Part shown: positions 23,058 to 35,242 of the stretch, one piece after another
How positions within the stretch are numbered: position 1 is the stretch's first letter
Layout of the letters: the number at the start of each line of letters is the position of its first letter
Position numbers and translations under genes: made by a program
NCBI GenBank assembly: GCA_037447655.1
Contig: JBBHKE010003048.1
Span: 212,036 to 276,035 of the forward strand
Source: Zygnema cylindricum
Lineage: Eukaryota; Streptophyta; Zygnematophyceae; Zygnematales; Zygnemataceae
Reading direction: 5' to 3'
Length of the DNA: 64,000 nucleotides
Notes under the pieces: model-generated
What the model saw: only the letters and a program-made list of their open reading frames with translations
Told to the model about the DNA's origin: nothing
Database searches by the model: none

Positions 23058-25510
23058 CAGTGAGTTTCTGCACACCAATTTCCATTAAAGTGCCTAAGTC
23101 TAAATTTTTACCAGTGGAAGTATGGGGAACGCTTGTTCTTCTTAATGAAATAAACGTTTATACACCCTGAACTAGTTATTTAGGTTGCAGAGATAGCTCT
23201 TGTTCAAGATTATAGTCAAGGTGATATAGTCGCAATGGTGCTTACTAAGAAGTGCGCATAACTATTAGGACATATTTCATATGCGAATAGTGAAAGATCC
23301 CATCGAACGACTGGGAGCTAGGGACAAAATTCAAAAGCTAGAGAGTCGGTGGCATTAAAGTGATTGGCTGGAGATAACCGTGTTTCAAGTCTTTCACAAC
23401 GGCCGGAAAGGACAAATTATTAAAGTTTTAGCCAATTACTAAAATTTAGGCTCCCAATGGAGAACCCTCGTAATCAAACTAAATTTGAGTCATGGATATT
23501 GAGGGAACTCTATCGGATGTTCTATTGAAAATAATGACCGAAAATACTTTAGAGAGATCGAGGTCCTTTGAAAGAGAGGCATACGACATGGAGATATTCC
23601 ATTGGAAACTATACAAGCAACGATGGAGGGAGAGAAGGTTTAAGAGTAAAATAGGATATAAGTTTTTAAATTTGACCATTTCCCACTCTATTTTAACATG
23701 CAAAATACATGGAAAAAATGAAAGGAAAAAAGTCTCAAACAAAGGTCTTCTAAAATCGTTTATTGCAACGAAAACACTTGACGCACAAACGCACTACATG
23801 TGACATTTCCGGCATTTACAACGCTGCGTGCGTAGCTCAACACAAACTGCGTCGTTGTTTGTGATTGTGGTGGTTAAATTTGGTATCAAAGGAACATCAT
23901 GTAAATACTAAGCTTTTCGGTTTAACTGTTTTTACTCAATGTTAATTCAAGCAAACATAACGAGTACATGTGGTCAATTTTTTTATTTGAAAGAAGGGCA
24001 AGAGCTTTTTCTTTTACATAGTTTTTTTTATTATTATTATATTTATTATTGTGTGTGTGTGTGTGTGTTTTGTTTTTTATTCCTTCCCCGTATCCTACAA
24101 TGTGAGGACGTCAAATTTTTGGGGGACTACAAACTACAATATATTATGGACGCCTTCTACGTATCATAATATTTTTCGCCACTCCCTAACCAAGAAGTGG
24201 CGTCTCGTTTTACCTTGGACTAACTTGCTCGAATGTCTAACTTTTTGCTTAAACGAAGGGTCGTCCGCTATATCAAACATTTGGACTTCTATGCCTTCGC
24301 GTAAACTTCAAGAACGAGAAAGTTAATAATGTTAACGAATCCGTACGTTATCATACAAGTTCATGATGGTACATGTTTTGTTATTTTTAAATCATTCTTA
24401 CTATGAAAATAGAGAACGTGGCAAGAGTATATGCGACACGTCGCGCTTGACTACGTATTCTACTTCACAACCCACGACCACAATTCCATTCCATACCATA
24501 TTGTGTGTTGTTGACCCCTCCATACTGTGGGAGCAACGAAATGGACCTCTTGCTCGTCTATAGATTGACCACCAATGCAACGTGGCTTGCCTACAAGGGA
24601 AGGATGCGGCAAGCCAAGTCATAAGTGAAGCGGAAGAAAAAATCGAGGAGAAGATAAACGGAGTGAAGTGAAAATTGGTGTAGCAACAAGCGAATCTCCA
24701 ACCCGGGCCTTGAACATGGATAGAGTCGACCCCACGCTTTTACCACAAGGACCGCCCCTAGTAGGCACTTGAATTCGACAACGGCTACCTTATCGTCGAT
24801 GTGTTGCTGCACGCGTGATTGAATTCTGGTGATGAGGGAAGAGAACACGGGGACTTCAGCTTGAGCCTCAAATGGTAAAAGCGCCCGAGTGGAAAATAAC
24901 GTTTGTTGGAATGAGAACAAGCCCTCCTCGACGTGAAAGTCGCTACGCTTAGCTAACAAGAATAAGCGTTATGAATGGCGGCCTATGATCCGATGTACTC
25001 CGAAGCAACAATGTGACTACAAACAAGGTCAATGCAAAATCACCAAAATCCATTAGGAAACCTTTGTCGGAGGATATCACGCTTGGCTCACTTTTCCTTT
25101 CTGTCCTACGAGCCTCCTAGTTTATAAGTTGTTTAAACATTTTCCTTTGTAGAGCTGTACGCTTGTACAAATATACATTCACATTGTACTCTAGAAAAAT
25201 CTTCGACGAATTTCAACATGTAAATAAAAGACTACGTTGTAATGTAGTACCTAAATAAAGCACAAATGCGAGAGCTACAACAGACCTTGAATCGCTATTA
25301 GTGTTAATAACATTACACCGAGGACCTTGTATTTTGAACCTTGCATATGATTCCTAATACTATTTATTTGTTCATTCTAGTGTAGTTACACTGTTAGTAG
25401 TGTCGTTTCCGTTAATTCAAGAGATATTTAACTATTTATATAGTAATGTACAGTATGTATCATTCCGGTTATAGACTGCTCAGTATGACGTACTAAATTA
25501 CATAAAAAAT
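23058..25510. other. Intergenic DNA, unassigned
   Basis: 2.4 kb without a gene I can support. It includes a short GT run near 24050 and open frames of 60-120 codons on both strands around 23492-24960. None shows a recognisable motif. Dense short frames at 24400-24960 could be a decayed transposon. Confidence 0.4.
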
Positions 25511-26386
25511 TAGTGTTGTGTATCGGTAAGGATTTGCCGATAACCGATATGGGTCTTTTTTCGGGGACCCGATAATCGATATATTGGTACGATATATCGC
25601 TGTCGGTCTTATCGCCGATAAGTAGCCAATAATATCGGCTACTTATCGGCGATAATGACGATAATGATAACTATCGGCGATAACTGTACGACGCGTACAG
25701 ATAACTGTACGGCATGTACACTCAACTGTACGTCTTATTCCCCCGACGCGCCCTACTCACAACCCCAGAGGTACCTACCAATCAGATCATTTGTACAAGC
25801 CGAAAGTACAGTAGCCGGCATAAGATGTGTACGACTTTAGTACGGCTCCAGTTAAAACGATGTACCTTTCACATCCGACGCCGTGGTTTTGTCCCTTTAA
25901 TTTTTGGGATCCACTGGAAACCTGCCACGTGTCAACCCGTCGGCTTTTTTGGCAAAAGCCGCCAAAAAAGCCATTCCGAGATGCCGGCGCTCACGCTGAC
26001 CGTCCGCTCGTATTTTCTCATTGAATGTCGTCCGTTCGATTCCGGCGGCGCGCATAATGTTATTTTGCATCCGTTGTACTTTGTGTCCGCCGTCTTTTTA
26101 ACGTTCCATGATAATCAGTTTATCGGTACAATTTCGTACGTTCCCGTAAAATTATGTTCAGTTAACCGCCCAAAAAGTACTACAAAGTGCAACGTATTTT
26201 TTCGTCAAATTACGTACATTTCCCCTAAAAAGCCGTACATTTATCGTAAATTTACCGTTCAGTTTACCGGACAGAAAGCACTCCGGACAGAAAGTACAAA
26301 TATATCGGGACCACTGACCGTTCGATAACCGATAACTATCGGTATCGGTGTTATCGCGATAATTTTCTTACCGATACACAACACTA
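25511..26386. mobile_element. hAT-like non-autonomous element with TAGTGTTGTG ends
   Basis: Perfect inverted ends TAGTGTTGTGTATCGGTAAG and CTTACCGATACACAACACTA, about 876 bp. Flanks TAAAAAAT and TAAAATTT are 6 of 8 matched (7 of 8 with a one-base shift), so an 8-bp duplication is likely but eroded. Interior has nested CCGATA palindromes and, near the right end, CAGTTTACCGGACAGAAAG, shared with the palindrome at 28541-29539. Confidence 0.75.
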
Positions 26387-26509
26387 TAAAATTTGTGAGG
26401 GAAAGGCGTCGAAACGCGAAAGTGAGTGGCATTAACACGGGAAAGCGCACGCAGATTTGATTCGTAGTCATAAAGACCGTTGGGATGTGAACAAGGACTA
26501 CAACGGCTA

Positions 26510-26667
26510 CACTATGGGAATGTGTACATACATTAACGCGATGTGTGGTAATTACTAATTAGCGTTAATGTTTTGGTAGGGTTCAATCATTGAGCCCAAA
26601 ATAGAATCGATAACTAGATTTTGTTCCTTGCATTAACAATTTGTCAGCACTATTAGCGATTCACGTG
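26510..26667. mobile_element. Short, decayed TA-flanked MITE, family F
   Basis: Ends near GGCTACACTATGGGAATGTG and CTATTAGCGATTCACGTGTAG. Smaller and more diverged than other family F copies. The left boundary is uncertain. Confidence 0.45.
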
Positions 26668-27904
26668 TAGTTTACTTTGCGGCAAATTGGCAATAGAATT
26701 AAGTAGACGTCTCCGTACAATAGTCAACTCCCGATGCAGGAACGGCCGTACACGACAGGGGAACATGCTCCCAATCTGTTCGCAAACCGCAATAAAATAC
26801 CGCTGGTTTATCATTTGGAGCGTTGTCACGTCACGTCACTGTTCAGTTCCGAAAAAAACCGTTAAGTCGATTCATTTGCCAGCGCATACTAGTCAGACTA
26901 TTAGCCAATGGTGTTTGAGAAAGACACGTCAGACAGGCTGCTTCCGAAAATTGCGGACTCGGCTGAATTCAGTCTCTAGTGACGGCCGGCCAAAAAGCTA
27001 AGCGCGATAATACGTCCAATACTGACACATTTACTACCGTCATCTCTGCGACTTGGCGGTAAATTTCGGCCCGGTTAGGACAAAACCATTTCAGACTGAG
27101 CGAAACTGGTATTTCGCCAAGTGTCATTTGGCGAATTGCTGATTGGTTTGAACCGTTTCAAATTGGTTCGCGCGATTCCAGGATCTGATTGATTTGATAC
27201 GGCCCAGCCAAAACTGGTAAACAATGATGTTAGGATTGTCCAAATGTACAGCATGGTACTGTACTGTAGCGCGGAAGGTAGGACAAGCGACAGATGAGGG
27301 TCATGAGATATGCGGTAAATACAGCGAATTGTTTGTCTGTATCTGGAGTAAATGGCCGCTGGTCCTTTGTACGATACGCGTACGGCTAAGTCTACTAGCC
27401 AAGAATGACGCAAAAATAACCGTTGTCACTCTCTGCCGCCCGTTAAGGGGTCCTTTCAGCGATTTTGACTTTTTGAGTCGATCCTAGTATTATTTCTGGA
27501 TTTATTTGTCCTTCCATGTAGTTTGGATCCACGAAAATTGCGTGCAGGCCCGCGCGACGTGACGAACTGCAAGGCGGCATATTTTACGCGAATTTTGTCT
27601 TTGTTGCGCAATTTTCCTTTCCTGCAAAAGTGGTGACGCGTCTCTCTGGGAGATAAGTATGCGTTTTCAAGGGACACTTTTGCTGCCGACACGTGGCATT
27701 ATTGTATGCCGCAAAGCAGACCGCCCACGGTCATTTTCAATTTTCTTTGATCTTTGGTGTAGCGCCAAGGGCTGCACTAGAATCCAAGATAAAATAGTAT
27801 AGCGGAGCAGGTCGAGATAAAACGTTTTTTGGTGACGCTAAAAAACAGGAACTAATCGTCAACCCCAAACAGAAAATGGCAAGGATTATCCCATTACTCT
27901 GTAT
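26668..27904. other. Intergenic DNA, unassigned
   Basis: 1.2 kb with several 78-112 codon open frames on both strands but no recognisable domain, RNA gene or repeat end. GC-richer than its surroundings. Confidence 0.4.
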
Positions 27905-28469
27905 CATAGTTCAAAAGTAGGTGAAAGTAGGCCCATACAATATGCCTATTGTACGCAAAACATACAATATGGCCTTAAGACCCATATTGTACTGGTCGCA
28001 AAATGAAAAAAAATGGTAACAGGGTTGAGTTGCACATCGATCGATAGAGAATTAAACGTCATGCCTAAATTTTGAAAAACATTCGGACAAATTTTTATTT
28101 TTCCGTGAGTTTTGAGGTATTTTTTATTTACACCGTCAGATTTGGACGATCGGACGGTCGCTGATCAAAGTAGCGATCTAAGAAGATTGCATGAAAAGCC
28201 CATAACACAACTTACGATAGGACTTACGTCCGTGTTTTTTTTCTTCCGGGTTTTTTTTCCCGCGGAATGTCATCCTACGCCGTGTCAGTTCGCTAAAAAA
28301 ATTCGTCCGGCGGTGTGCGCTGTACTATGATGATACGTCATATTCGTACGTTCTTACAAGAGTGTGCACAACGCACACACATACACTATGCCTACACTGC
28401 TCGAGTTTTGTGCCAAGTTTTGTGCGCCTACCAAAGGCCTACCATAAAAACGCTTACTTTCGAACTATG
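27905..28469. mobile_element. hAT-like family G element, copy G2
   Basis: Ends CATAGTTCAAAAGTAGGTG and CTTACTTTCGAACTATG, about 565 bp, with flanking octamers CTCTGTAT (27897-27904) and CTCAGTAT (28470-28477), 7 of 8 identical. Shares ACAATATGGCCTTAAGACCC and the AGATTTGGACGATCGGACGG block with G1 at 14073 in inverted order. Confidence 0.8.
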
Positions 28470-28540
28470 CTCAGTATTACTAGTAAAACCATTCTGCAGT
28501 AACGCTACACTTTGTCCATCGTTGTTATGGTTAATACCTT

Positions 28541-29539
28541 GTTGTTCAAATCAAGCGATTTTTTCCTTTTTTGCGATTAAAACGTATAATTCGTGACTTT
28601 TGAAAAAATCTCAAAAAATCGCGATGTACTTTCTGTCCGGTAAACTGAACGGCTGATTTACGAAAACTGTACGGTATTTTACGATAGCTGTACGGTTTTT
28701 TACGGTAAATGTACGAAATTTGATCAAAAGATACGTTGCACTTCGTAGTACTTTCTGTCCGGTAAACTGACCAATAAATTTACGGAAATGTATGGAATTG
28801 TACTAAAAATGTACGGACGATTACGAAAAAGATACGGAAAATGTACGAAAATTGTACGAACTGCGGTATATGTGATTTTTTTTTTTGTTTACATGTATGG
28901 AATAGTACGGACGGAAATTCATTAACAATTTTTACGATTTTTTCAAAAGGTTCGATGCGCTTGTTACGTATAATTCGTCGCGAATAAATCGTTCGCACTA
29001 AACGTCGTGAACAACTATGGGTTAATAACAATAAATCGCGCACTAAATAGTATTATGCATTGTAGTTGTGATTAACACCAACAAATCATAATTGTTCACA
29101 CTGTTTAGTGCGAATGATTCAATCGGGGCGAATTATACGTAACGAACACATTGAACGTTTTGAAAAAATCGTAAAAATCGTTAATGAATATTCGTCCGTA
29201 CTATTCTATACATGCAAACAAAAATGAATTTTACAAGTACCACAGTTTGTACATTTCCATTCATTTCCGTATCTTTTCGTAATAGTCCGTACATTTTCGG
29301 TACAATTCCGTAAAATTACTGTTCAGTTTACCGGACATAAAGTACTACGAAGTGCAATGTATCTTTTCATCGAAGTCCATACATTTACCGTACAGAACGC
29401 ACAGTTATCGTAAAATACCGTACATTTCCCGTAAATTTGCCGTTCAGTTTACCGGACAGAAAGTACATTGCGATTTTTTCAACAATCACGAATTATACGT
29501 TTCAATCGGAAAAAGGAAAAAATCGCACGTTTGAACAAC
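28541..29539. repeat. ~1-kb near-perfect palindrome (foldback element)
   Basis: The left arm from GTTGTTCAAA at 28541 matches the reverse complement of the right arm ending TTTGAACAAC at 29539. Paired blocks are GCGATTTTTTCC, ACGTATAATTCGTGA, TACTTTCTGTCCGGTAAACT and GGTTCGATGCGC-like motifs, with the centre near 29040. Each arm contains two copies of the TACTTTCTGTCCGGTAAACT motif. No target duplication was found and no protein is encoded. Confidence 0.8.
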
Positions 29540-30102
29540 AGCGCAACAAATCAATGAAATCAATCGATCATGAAAGCGATTAACAATAGAATTTCGAACG
29601 AAAATCGCACTAATTTCTTTTCGTATGCATTGTTCCTTACTTTTCCGTACGAAATGTTCATTACATTCCTAACCTAACCTTAAACACATATTATAATTCG
29701 GTCGAAACTTATGTTCTTGCACGTGTGAACACCCCTCCTAGATTCGGAGAGTGGGGGTACAGTATCCTCCGCAGGAGGTGATTCCAAACCGGGGGAGGGT
29801 TAACTCAACAGGGTGAACCGGGCGGGGATAGAAAGGGAGGGTGTTTTCTTGAGGCGGCTTAACTTTATCGATCTGTTCATTTCAGCAACACGAGCCGTTC
29901 GATTTGACTCAAAACCGAACCTGAACCGAGCCAGATGAAATGTATTGCCAGCGAGTTAATGTACTTGTAGTTTATGTTACTTTGTCTTTTATGATATGTC
30001 AAATTCTTTCAAATTGTCGTACCTCCCACAAACCAAAAAATTCTCAATGATTGTGAAAGCCGCGGGAAAATCCAGCGGGCCAAAAATGTTTTCGAAATGT
30101 AA
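29540..30102. other. Intergenic DNA
   Basis: No gene seen. Contains a short GC-rich patch (29745-29850) with GGGGGTAC and GGCGGGG. Nothing else supported. Confidence 0.35.
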
Positions 30103-31394
30103 GGGTACGTCCCCATGTAATCGGTACTTTGATAAAGTATTTTGGACTGTGTTCTCCATACTAGTGTTGGGTATCGGGTAAATTCATATCGCGATAATTG
30201 CGATATTCGATATATCGAATATCGATCGAGCAGATTCCTCGATATATCGCACCGGGACCAACATAAACTATTGCGATATATATCGCAAAAAAATGGATGT
30301 CCGTACAGTCATAGTACGGAAAATCGTACGGATATTCCCCCCCCCCCCCCCCCTAGGAGAGAAAATTTATATTTTTTTTATGGCTCGATATATTGGCGAT
30401 ATATCGCCGATATATCGCGATAAGTTGGTTTTCGATATATCGATTATCGGGTACCTGAAATTCGATATATATCGAATATCGGCAAAGGGTCCTCGATACC
30501 CAACACCACTCCATACTACTTTGAACTGAAGAGCGTCCCTATGTGCGAAAATGAAATCGGAACTTTAGAATGTGACGGTTGTAGACGTAGGTACAACTTG
30601 TGACGATCGAAGGCGACTACGAAACTTCCGACGATTGGTGACGCCAACAAAAACAGCGACAGTAGTAGACGTCTAGATTTTTGTGAAATCGAAGATGTTT
30701 AGGGTTTGGTGATATTGTGACGTCACGCTCACTTGTGACAACGTCGACGTTACTGATTCAATAACTTTCTGCCATGGTTTTCCGATTTCGTTTTTCCTAC
30801 TTTTCTCGCTCGACTTGCCATTAAAAAAAAAAACCTAAAAATTGTCAAAAAAATATTTTTAAAATATCTTTCATTTTATACCAATATTGTCGTCTCTCAT
30901 TCTAAAAAGTGTGATATACAAGCGATGTTGTGAGAGGGAGAGGGAAGAGGCGACGACGACACAAAATTTTGCAAAGGACCCCATGAATGAAAGTGGAGGT
31001 CCGAGATCCCTGCAGATTTTTTTCCGTACATGCGCGTGATGGGCAAGGAGAAAAATAGCGAGGACGCTCCTTCGTCCTTGAATTTTGTGACGCGTGCGTG
31101 GGTCATTTTTCATTCGCTGTTTGGGCGGTACTAAAACTAAAATCACCCCCTCCATTGATTTTGGATGAAGTTTTTTTTGGGGCTGGATTCTCTTGCCCGG
31201 GGGTCAAAAAGGGGAAAACGCCAAAATCCGTTCACATGAGACAAACACGCCGTACATCCAAAGTATGATTTGACGTTTACTTTACTTTGGTAAAAATGAT
31301 TTTCTCGTACGGCTAAAGTTTTTGTCAAAGTTCCCTAAATTTTAGGGCAAAAAGACAGAGAAAACTAGTTACTTTAATACATGGGGACGTACCC
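30103..31394. mobile_element. PIF/Harbinger-like family A element, copy A3, with nested hAT-like insertion
   Basis: Ends GGGTACGTCCCCATGTA and TACATGGGGACGTACCC with TAA target duplication (30100-30102 and 31395-31397). Shares CTTTAGAATGTGACGGTTG, GTCGACGTTACTG and GTTTTCCGATTTCGTTTTT with A1 and A2. The right ~260 bp recurs at 53711-53977. A 347-bp hAT-like element (30162-30508) is inserted 60 bp from the left end. Confidence 0.85.
30162..30508. mobile_element. hAT-like family C element, intact copy
   Basis: 347 bp, ends TAGTGTTGGGTATCGGG and CTCGATACCCAACACCA. Perfect 8-bp target duplication CTCCATAC at 30154-30161 and 30509-30516. Dense CGATATATCG palindromes in both halves and a run of about 16 C near 30338-30353. 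Non-coding. Confidence 0.92.
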
Positions 31395-31468
31395 TAAGGG
31401 AAAAGTAAAGTTTAAGATTCACTAAAATTGCCCTCGAATTTTTTTAGAACATTTTCGGCGCCAAAGTA

Positions 31469-31674
31469 CACTGCGAATCGCTATTAGCGTTAATCACGCT
31501 AAATCGGAGCCCCTAAATTTCTATCCAAATTCTTAAATAGATTGATTAAAAAAACCCTAAAAACAAATTAGAGTGACTGATTTCCTTGAAAATCCCCAAA
31601 TTCCCAATTGATGTTAATCACACTAATTGTTATTTAACACTAAATATTTGTTAACGCTAATAGCGATTCACGGT
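31469..31674. mobile_element. TA-flanked MITE, family F copy 3
   Basis: Ends CACTGCGAATCGCTATTAGC and GCTAATAGCGATTCACGGTG bounded by TA. About 206 bp and non-coding. Confidence 0.85.
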
Positions 31675-31678
31675 GTAG

Positions 31679-32080
31679 TAGTGGTGTGTATCGGTACGAT
31701 TCCTATCGCGATAAATACGATAACTGATAGATTGGTAAGGATGTCAATATAGAGTTTAATATCGACAAGATTATCACCGACAAATCGACGGTGTGGGGGG
31801 AGGGGGATTTGGAAATTATTTTCACGACCCAGCCTGTACGTCAAAGTACAAAAATCCAGAAAGGTGTGCAGGACCGTAGATATACACTACAAACGTTAGA
31901 AGGCTACCGATACACAACAATAATTTTTGTGAATCGGGTAAAAATATATCGCAAGAATTCGATATTCGATATACCGATTAGCGATCGGTCAGAGGCCTTA
32001 ACATGGTACGAAAAGTCGTACAGAAAGTCGTACGAAAAAGGTACAAGAAAATCGTACGCCTCCCCCCCCCTCTCGGACTA
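31679..32080. mobile_element. Fragments of hAT-like families
   Basis: 31679-31918 has TGGTGTGTATCGGTA and TACCGATACACAACA as facing ends (compare 25511). 31925-32080 repeats the left half of family C (ATATCGCAAGAATTCGATA, then a C run at 32054). Both are decayed. Confidence 0.55.
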
Positions 32081-32630
32081 ATGGGCGCGCCACGGGAGAG
32101 GGGGGGGCTTTTGATTTTTATTTGACCTAACGTCAACTTCGAGAATTGAATAATGGAAACCTTGGACAAGCTTAAAGCAACATTAACGAAAAAGTATTCC
32201 CAAAAGTTTTATGTCCCTCGCCTGTTATTTCTCTTTTTGTTGCTTACGGACACACGGAATGGCCAAAATCTGTAACATGTTCATTACATGAACCGTCCTA
32301 CCGTTTCATCGTGCTCACATCTCGACTTCCAACGAAAATTCCCATAAGGGAGCCGAGCCATTATGGTTACGTGGGAAGCATTGGTGTCTCATGGCACGCT
32401 ATTTTTAAATAACTAGTTAGGCTCAAAGATAAGACTTGCAAAAGTGTAATGATAGCAGCGAGAAATTGCGTGAACCTATTATTTTATTACACCGAAAGTT
32501 AGGAGAATGATAAATAAGAAAAGATATTGTAAAACTTTTTAAAAACATAATTACTTAATTTAATATTTGCTCTCGGGCTTGGGGGTGCCCCGTTGTGAAA
32601 TACGACCCTATTTACTTTAATAGTTTATCT
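32081..32630. other. Intergenic DNA
   Basis: No coding region, RNA gene or repeat end recognised. Confidence 0.35.
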
Positions 32631-33555
32631 AAAGCCGTGGCCACATGTGCCAAATTAAGAGTTTTTTTTGTTGTTTTCCTCCCAAACTTACCTTTGTACG
32701 ATTTAACATACAACCGTACGAATAAAGTGAAAATATTGAAAGCACAACTTGTGTGATTGACAAATTTACAATGTATTACATGTTGTCGCCTTGTGTTTTT
32801 CAACCCACGCCCACGTGAAGAAACGTCATCTTCAAACTTTCCCTTAAAACACATCAGACTTGTGTTTTAAGTTAGAGTATCACCGCTCCATAAACAATAA
32901 AACAAAGACGTAAAAGTCGAAAGTTTTCAATTTTTTCATAAAATTTCACACGACGAGGAAAACTACACGATTTGCTTCGTTTTGTCTGCATGCGTCTAGT
33001 GAGGATTTTTTTGTGGGTTATCAGGATCCCAACGTCATTTTAGTGAAAGGTGAGAAATTGTTGAGGGTGCCACTCCCTCTCTCGTTTTATCTCCCTATAC
33101 ATTTACGAGTAAAGCAATTTCAGTCGAAGAATGATGATTGAAAAAAAAACATAATCGTTGAGTTTCCAAATTTTTGTTTAATTTGAAAGCCATAAGGACA
33201 AGAGGGAGAGGGGAAATTCCATATGCGTTGAAATTACCAAACTGGCGGCCAAACCAAAGAGGCAAAATACAAGGCATTTCTTCAATTATTGACAACATAA
33301 AGTTATAATGTTATACGTCCACTACATCACGAAACTACATGAGACATCACAAACAACTACAAAAAATCTTGTGCGACAACACTGTTTGAAAACGGTGACA
33401 ACTTTCATTAGCATTGTCGACGAATGCAAAAGTCATAAACGTAAGTAACGGCTTCGTTTTAATGCATTCAGACAGTTAAAAACCATTTACGCAGAGTCTT
33501 TGCTAAAATATGAAGTACCATTGCTAAGCTACAATTTTATGGGGACATGACTTGA
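32631..33555. mobile_element. Decayed family A element
   Basis: Left AAGCCGTGGCCACATGTG resembles the ACGGCCCCATGTA terminus at 44618. The interior shares the TTGTTGTTTTCC, ACACATCAGACTTGTGTTTTA and CCCACGCCCACGTGAA motifs with 13293 and 44614. The right end near TTTTATGGGGACATGA is eroded. Boundaries are approximate. Confidence 0.5.
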
Positions 33556-34231
33556 TTAAACACCAACCCTCGTTAATAGTATTGTATTAAATAGGTCATA
33601 ATGTACATTAAAATTGTTGGTGAATATTTTGAGAAACTATTTTGACAATTATGAAACCGTACTTCATTTTTCGGTATATTGGAGTGAATGACGGGATAAC
33701 TTTGATCCGCAAAACAACTAGAAGTAAAAAAAAAACCATATTATTGTTATTTTTGTTGTTTTTTTGCAATGGAAGCACAGCTGCTCCATTTAATCATGGG
33801 ATGCAAAAGTTCCCAAATTAATACTTTATAATAATAATGAGGTTTGTGTTTTTGCAATGGAAGCACTGATGCTCCATTTTCTCTTGGGATGCGAATATTC
33901 CCAGATGAATATTTTAGGACGACAATGAGTATTGTGCAAACTTTGCAAATTCGATTGATACCCAGGTTTTGGTATTCACAAAAAATAACTTGTCGTAAAG
34001 TAGTTTTATACGGCCTCATCACGCCAATTTTGGTGTCAAAATAGGATGTGGGGGCCCATGAGACGACACAAGTCATGTTTTACGACCATTTATAACCCTC
34101 GACGTACAAAATCTCAATAACAAAGGGAATGGCAAAATAACAAAAGTATAAAAAAAGGATTATGTTATTGTTTATTTACAAGTGTCGCCTATGTTTTATG
34201 GGAACTCTCAAAGTTTGGGAAATCTATCTTT
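33556..34231. other. Intergenic DNA with a local direct repeat
   Basis: Two copies of TTTTTGCAATGGAAGCAC followed by TGCTCCATTT and GGGATGC at 33760-33812 and 33848-33903. Each has a short TGGAAGC/GCTTCCA-like hairpin (TGGAAGCA..TGCTCCA). No gene seen. Confidence 0.5.
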
Positions 34232-35229
34232 TGCAATTCTGTGTCCTCCATTGGACTACATAATTCAGGAAGCCTCTAGATAGTTATTAACTAACCCACT
34301 TTCAATGGCAACCACTGCTACCCAAGCAGAGAAGTAGACAATCTGACCGCACCCTTGTGCAGCCTGGACTCCTTTGAGTCCGTAGGAAAAAGAATCTCTG
34401 AAAACCCCCAACCAGGCGATAAGTTATGAGGCAGTAAAAATGCCAATTTGTACAAACTCTCAAAGGAAGAGGTGACTACCTACCAAAATTTTCTAAGTCC
34501 TGGTTCCCTCTAATAACTTCTATCTACTAAAGTACGGACCAATCAAATTACTATACCGTACCATAAAGTACTACTGTCGGTCTACCTTTTGTACGACCTA
34601 TGTACGACAAGGCTATTAAGCGGACGCGTGTCCGCTTTTCAGTCGTCCATACGTTCCTCGCAATTCCCACGACCGAATGTCATCTCTCCACGTGGCTCCA
34701 GGTTATGCCACGTCACAAAACGCCAAAGTGACCTTTTCAGGATCTCGGCGAAGACGTATGCCGTTGGATAAGAACCAGCATTTAATATCGTCCGTCGAAA
34801 CAAATGTCAGATTCATTTGTTTCGTGCGGGATCCAGTTCGCACTGAATTTAACCTGTTCTATGATGTTACATTTACATTTTCGTTAATCGGTTTAGGGGA
34901 CGTAACATACTTTAAATATGAATCACACCCTACATACTCTAGCGAACATCTACAACAGACTGGTTAGAGCGGACGGCTACGCCACGCTCTACCGGTCGGG
35001 AGTTCGAGTCTTGCTGGACTCAACCTTTTTGTAGATAGTGACTTAAGGTCACTCTCTAACCCTGTTTATGGAGCTGAGGCAGCCATGGCTCCATCACTCT
35101 CTCTCTCTTTCAGTGACTAGAACAAGTATCGGGGTAAGAGAGAAGAGATGAAGACAAGCTGCCTGCATGTTTATTTTTCCGCTAATATATTAAGACCTAG
35201 AAAATACCCAAAAACTATTCATTTCAACA
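34232..35229 (-). repeat. LTR of Copia-1 (3' LTR in element orientation)
   Basis: Begins TGCAATTCTGTGTCCTCC and ends CATTTCAACA, so TG...CA holds on both strands. It aligns with 39582-40443. About 998 bp. Next to its right end is the polypurine tract of the minus-strand element (AAAATAAGAGGAA). Contains a tRNA-like module on the plus strand at 34963-35030. Confidence 0.9.
34963..35030 (+). other. tRNA-like module in the Copia-1 LTR
   Basis: A-box-like TGGTTAGAGCGG and B-box-like AGTTCGAGTCT about 40 bp apart, followed by CTCAACC and T-rich sequence. The equivalent at 40311-40375 in the partner LTR has a perfect-looking B box, GGTTCGAGTCC. It lies on the strand opposite to the element's coding strand. 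The acceptor stem is poor, so I do not call a tRNA gene. Confidence 0.5.
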
Positions 35230-35242
35230 TTCCTCTTATTTT

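Noticed and set aside
24401-24959. Possible transposase remnant
   Set aside because: Frames of 73-122 codons on the minus strand lack any motif I can name; left unassigned.
28541-29539. CRISPR-like or phage-type repeat array
   Set aside because: Repeats are inverted arms of one palindrome rather than regularly spaced direct repeats, and the host is eukaryotic.
34963-35030. True tRNA gene
   Set aside because: A and B boxes are present but a proper 7-bp acceptor stem and CCA-adjacent end are not; it is repeated in every LTR, so it is part of the retrotransposon.
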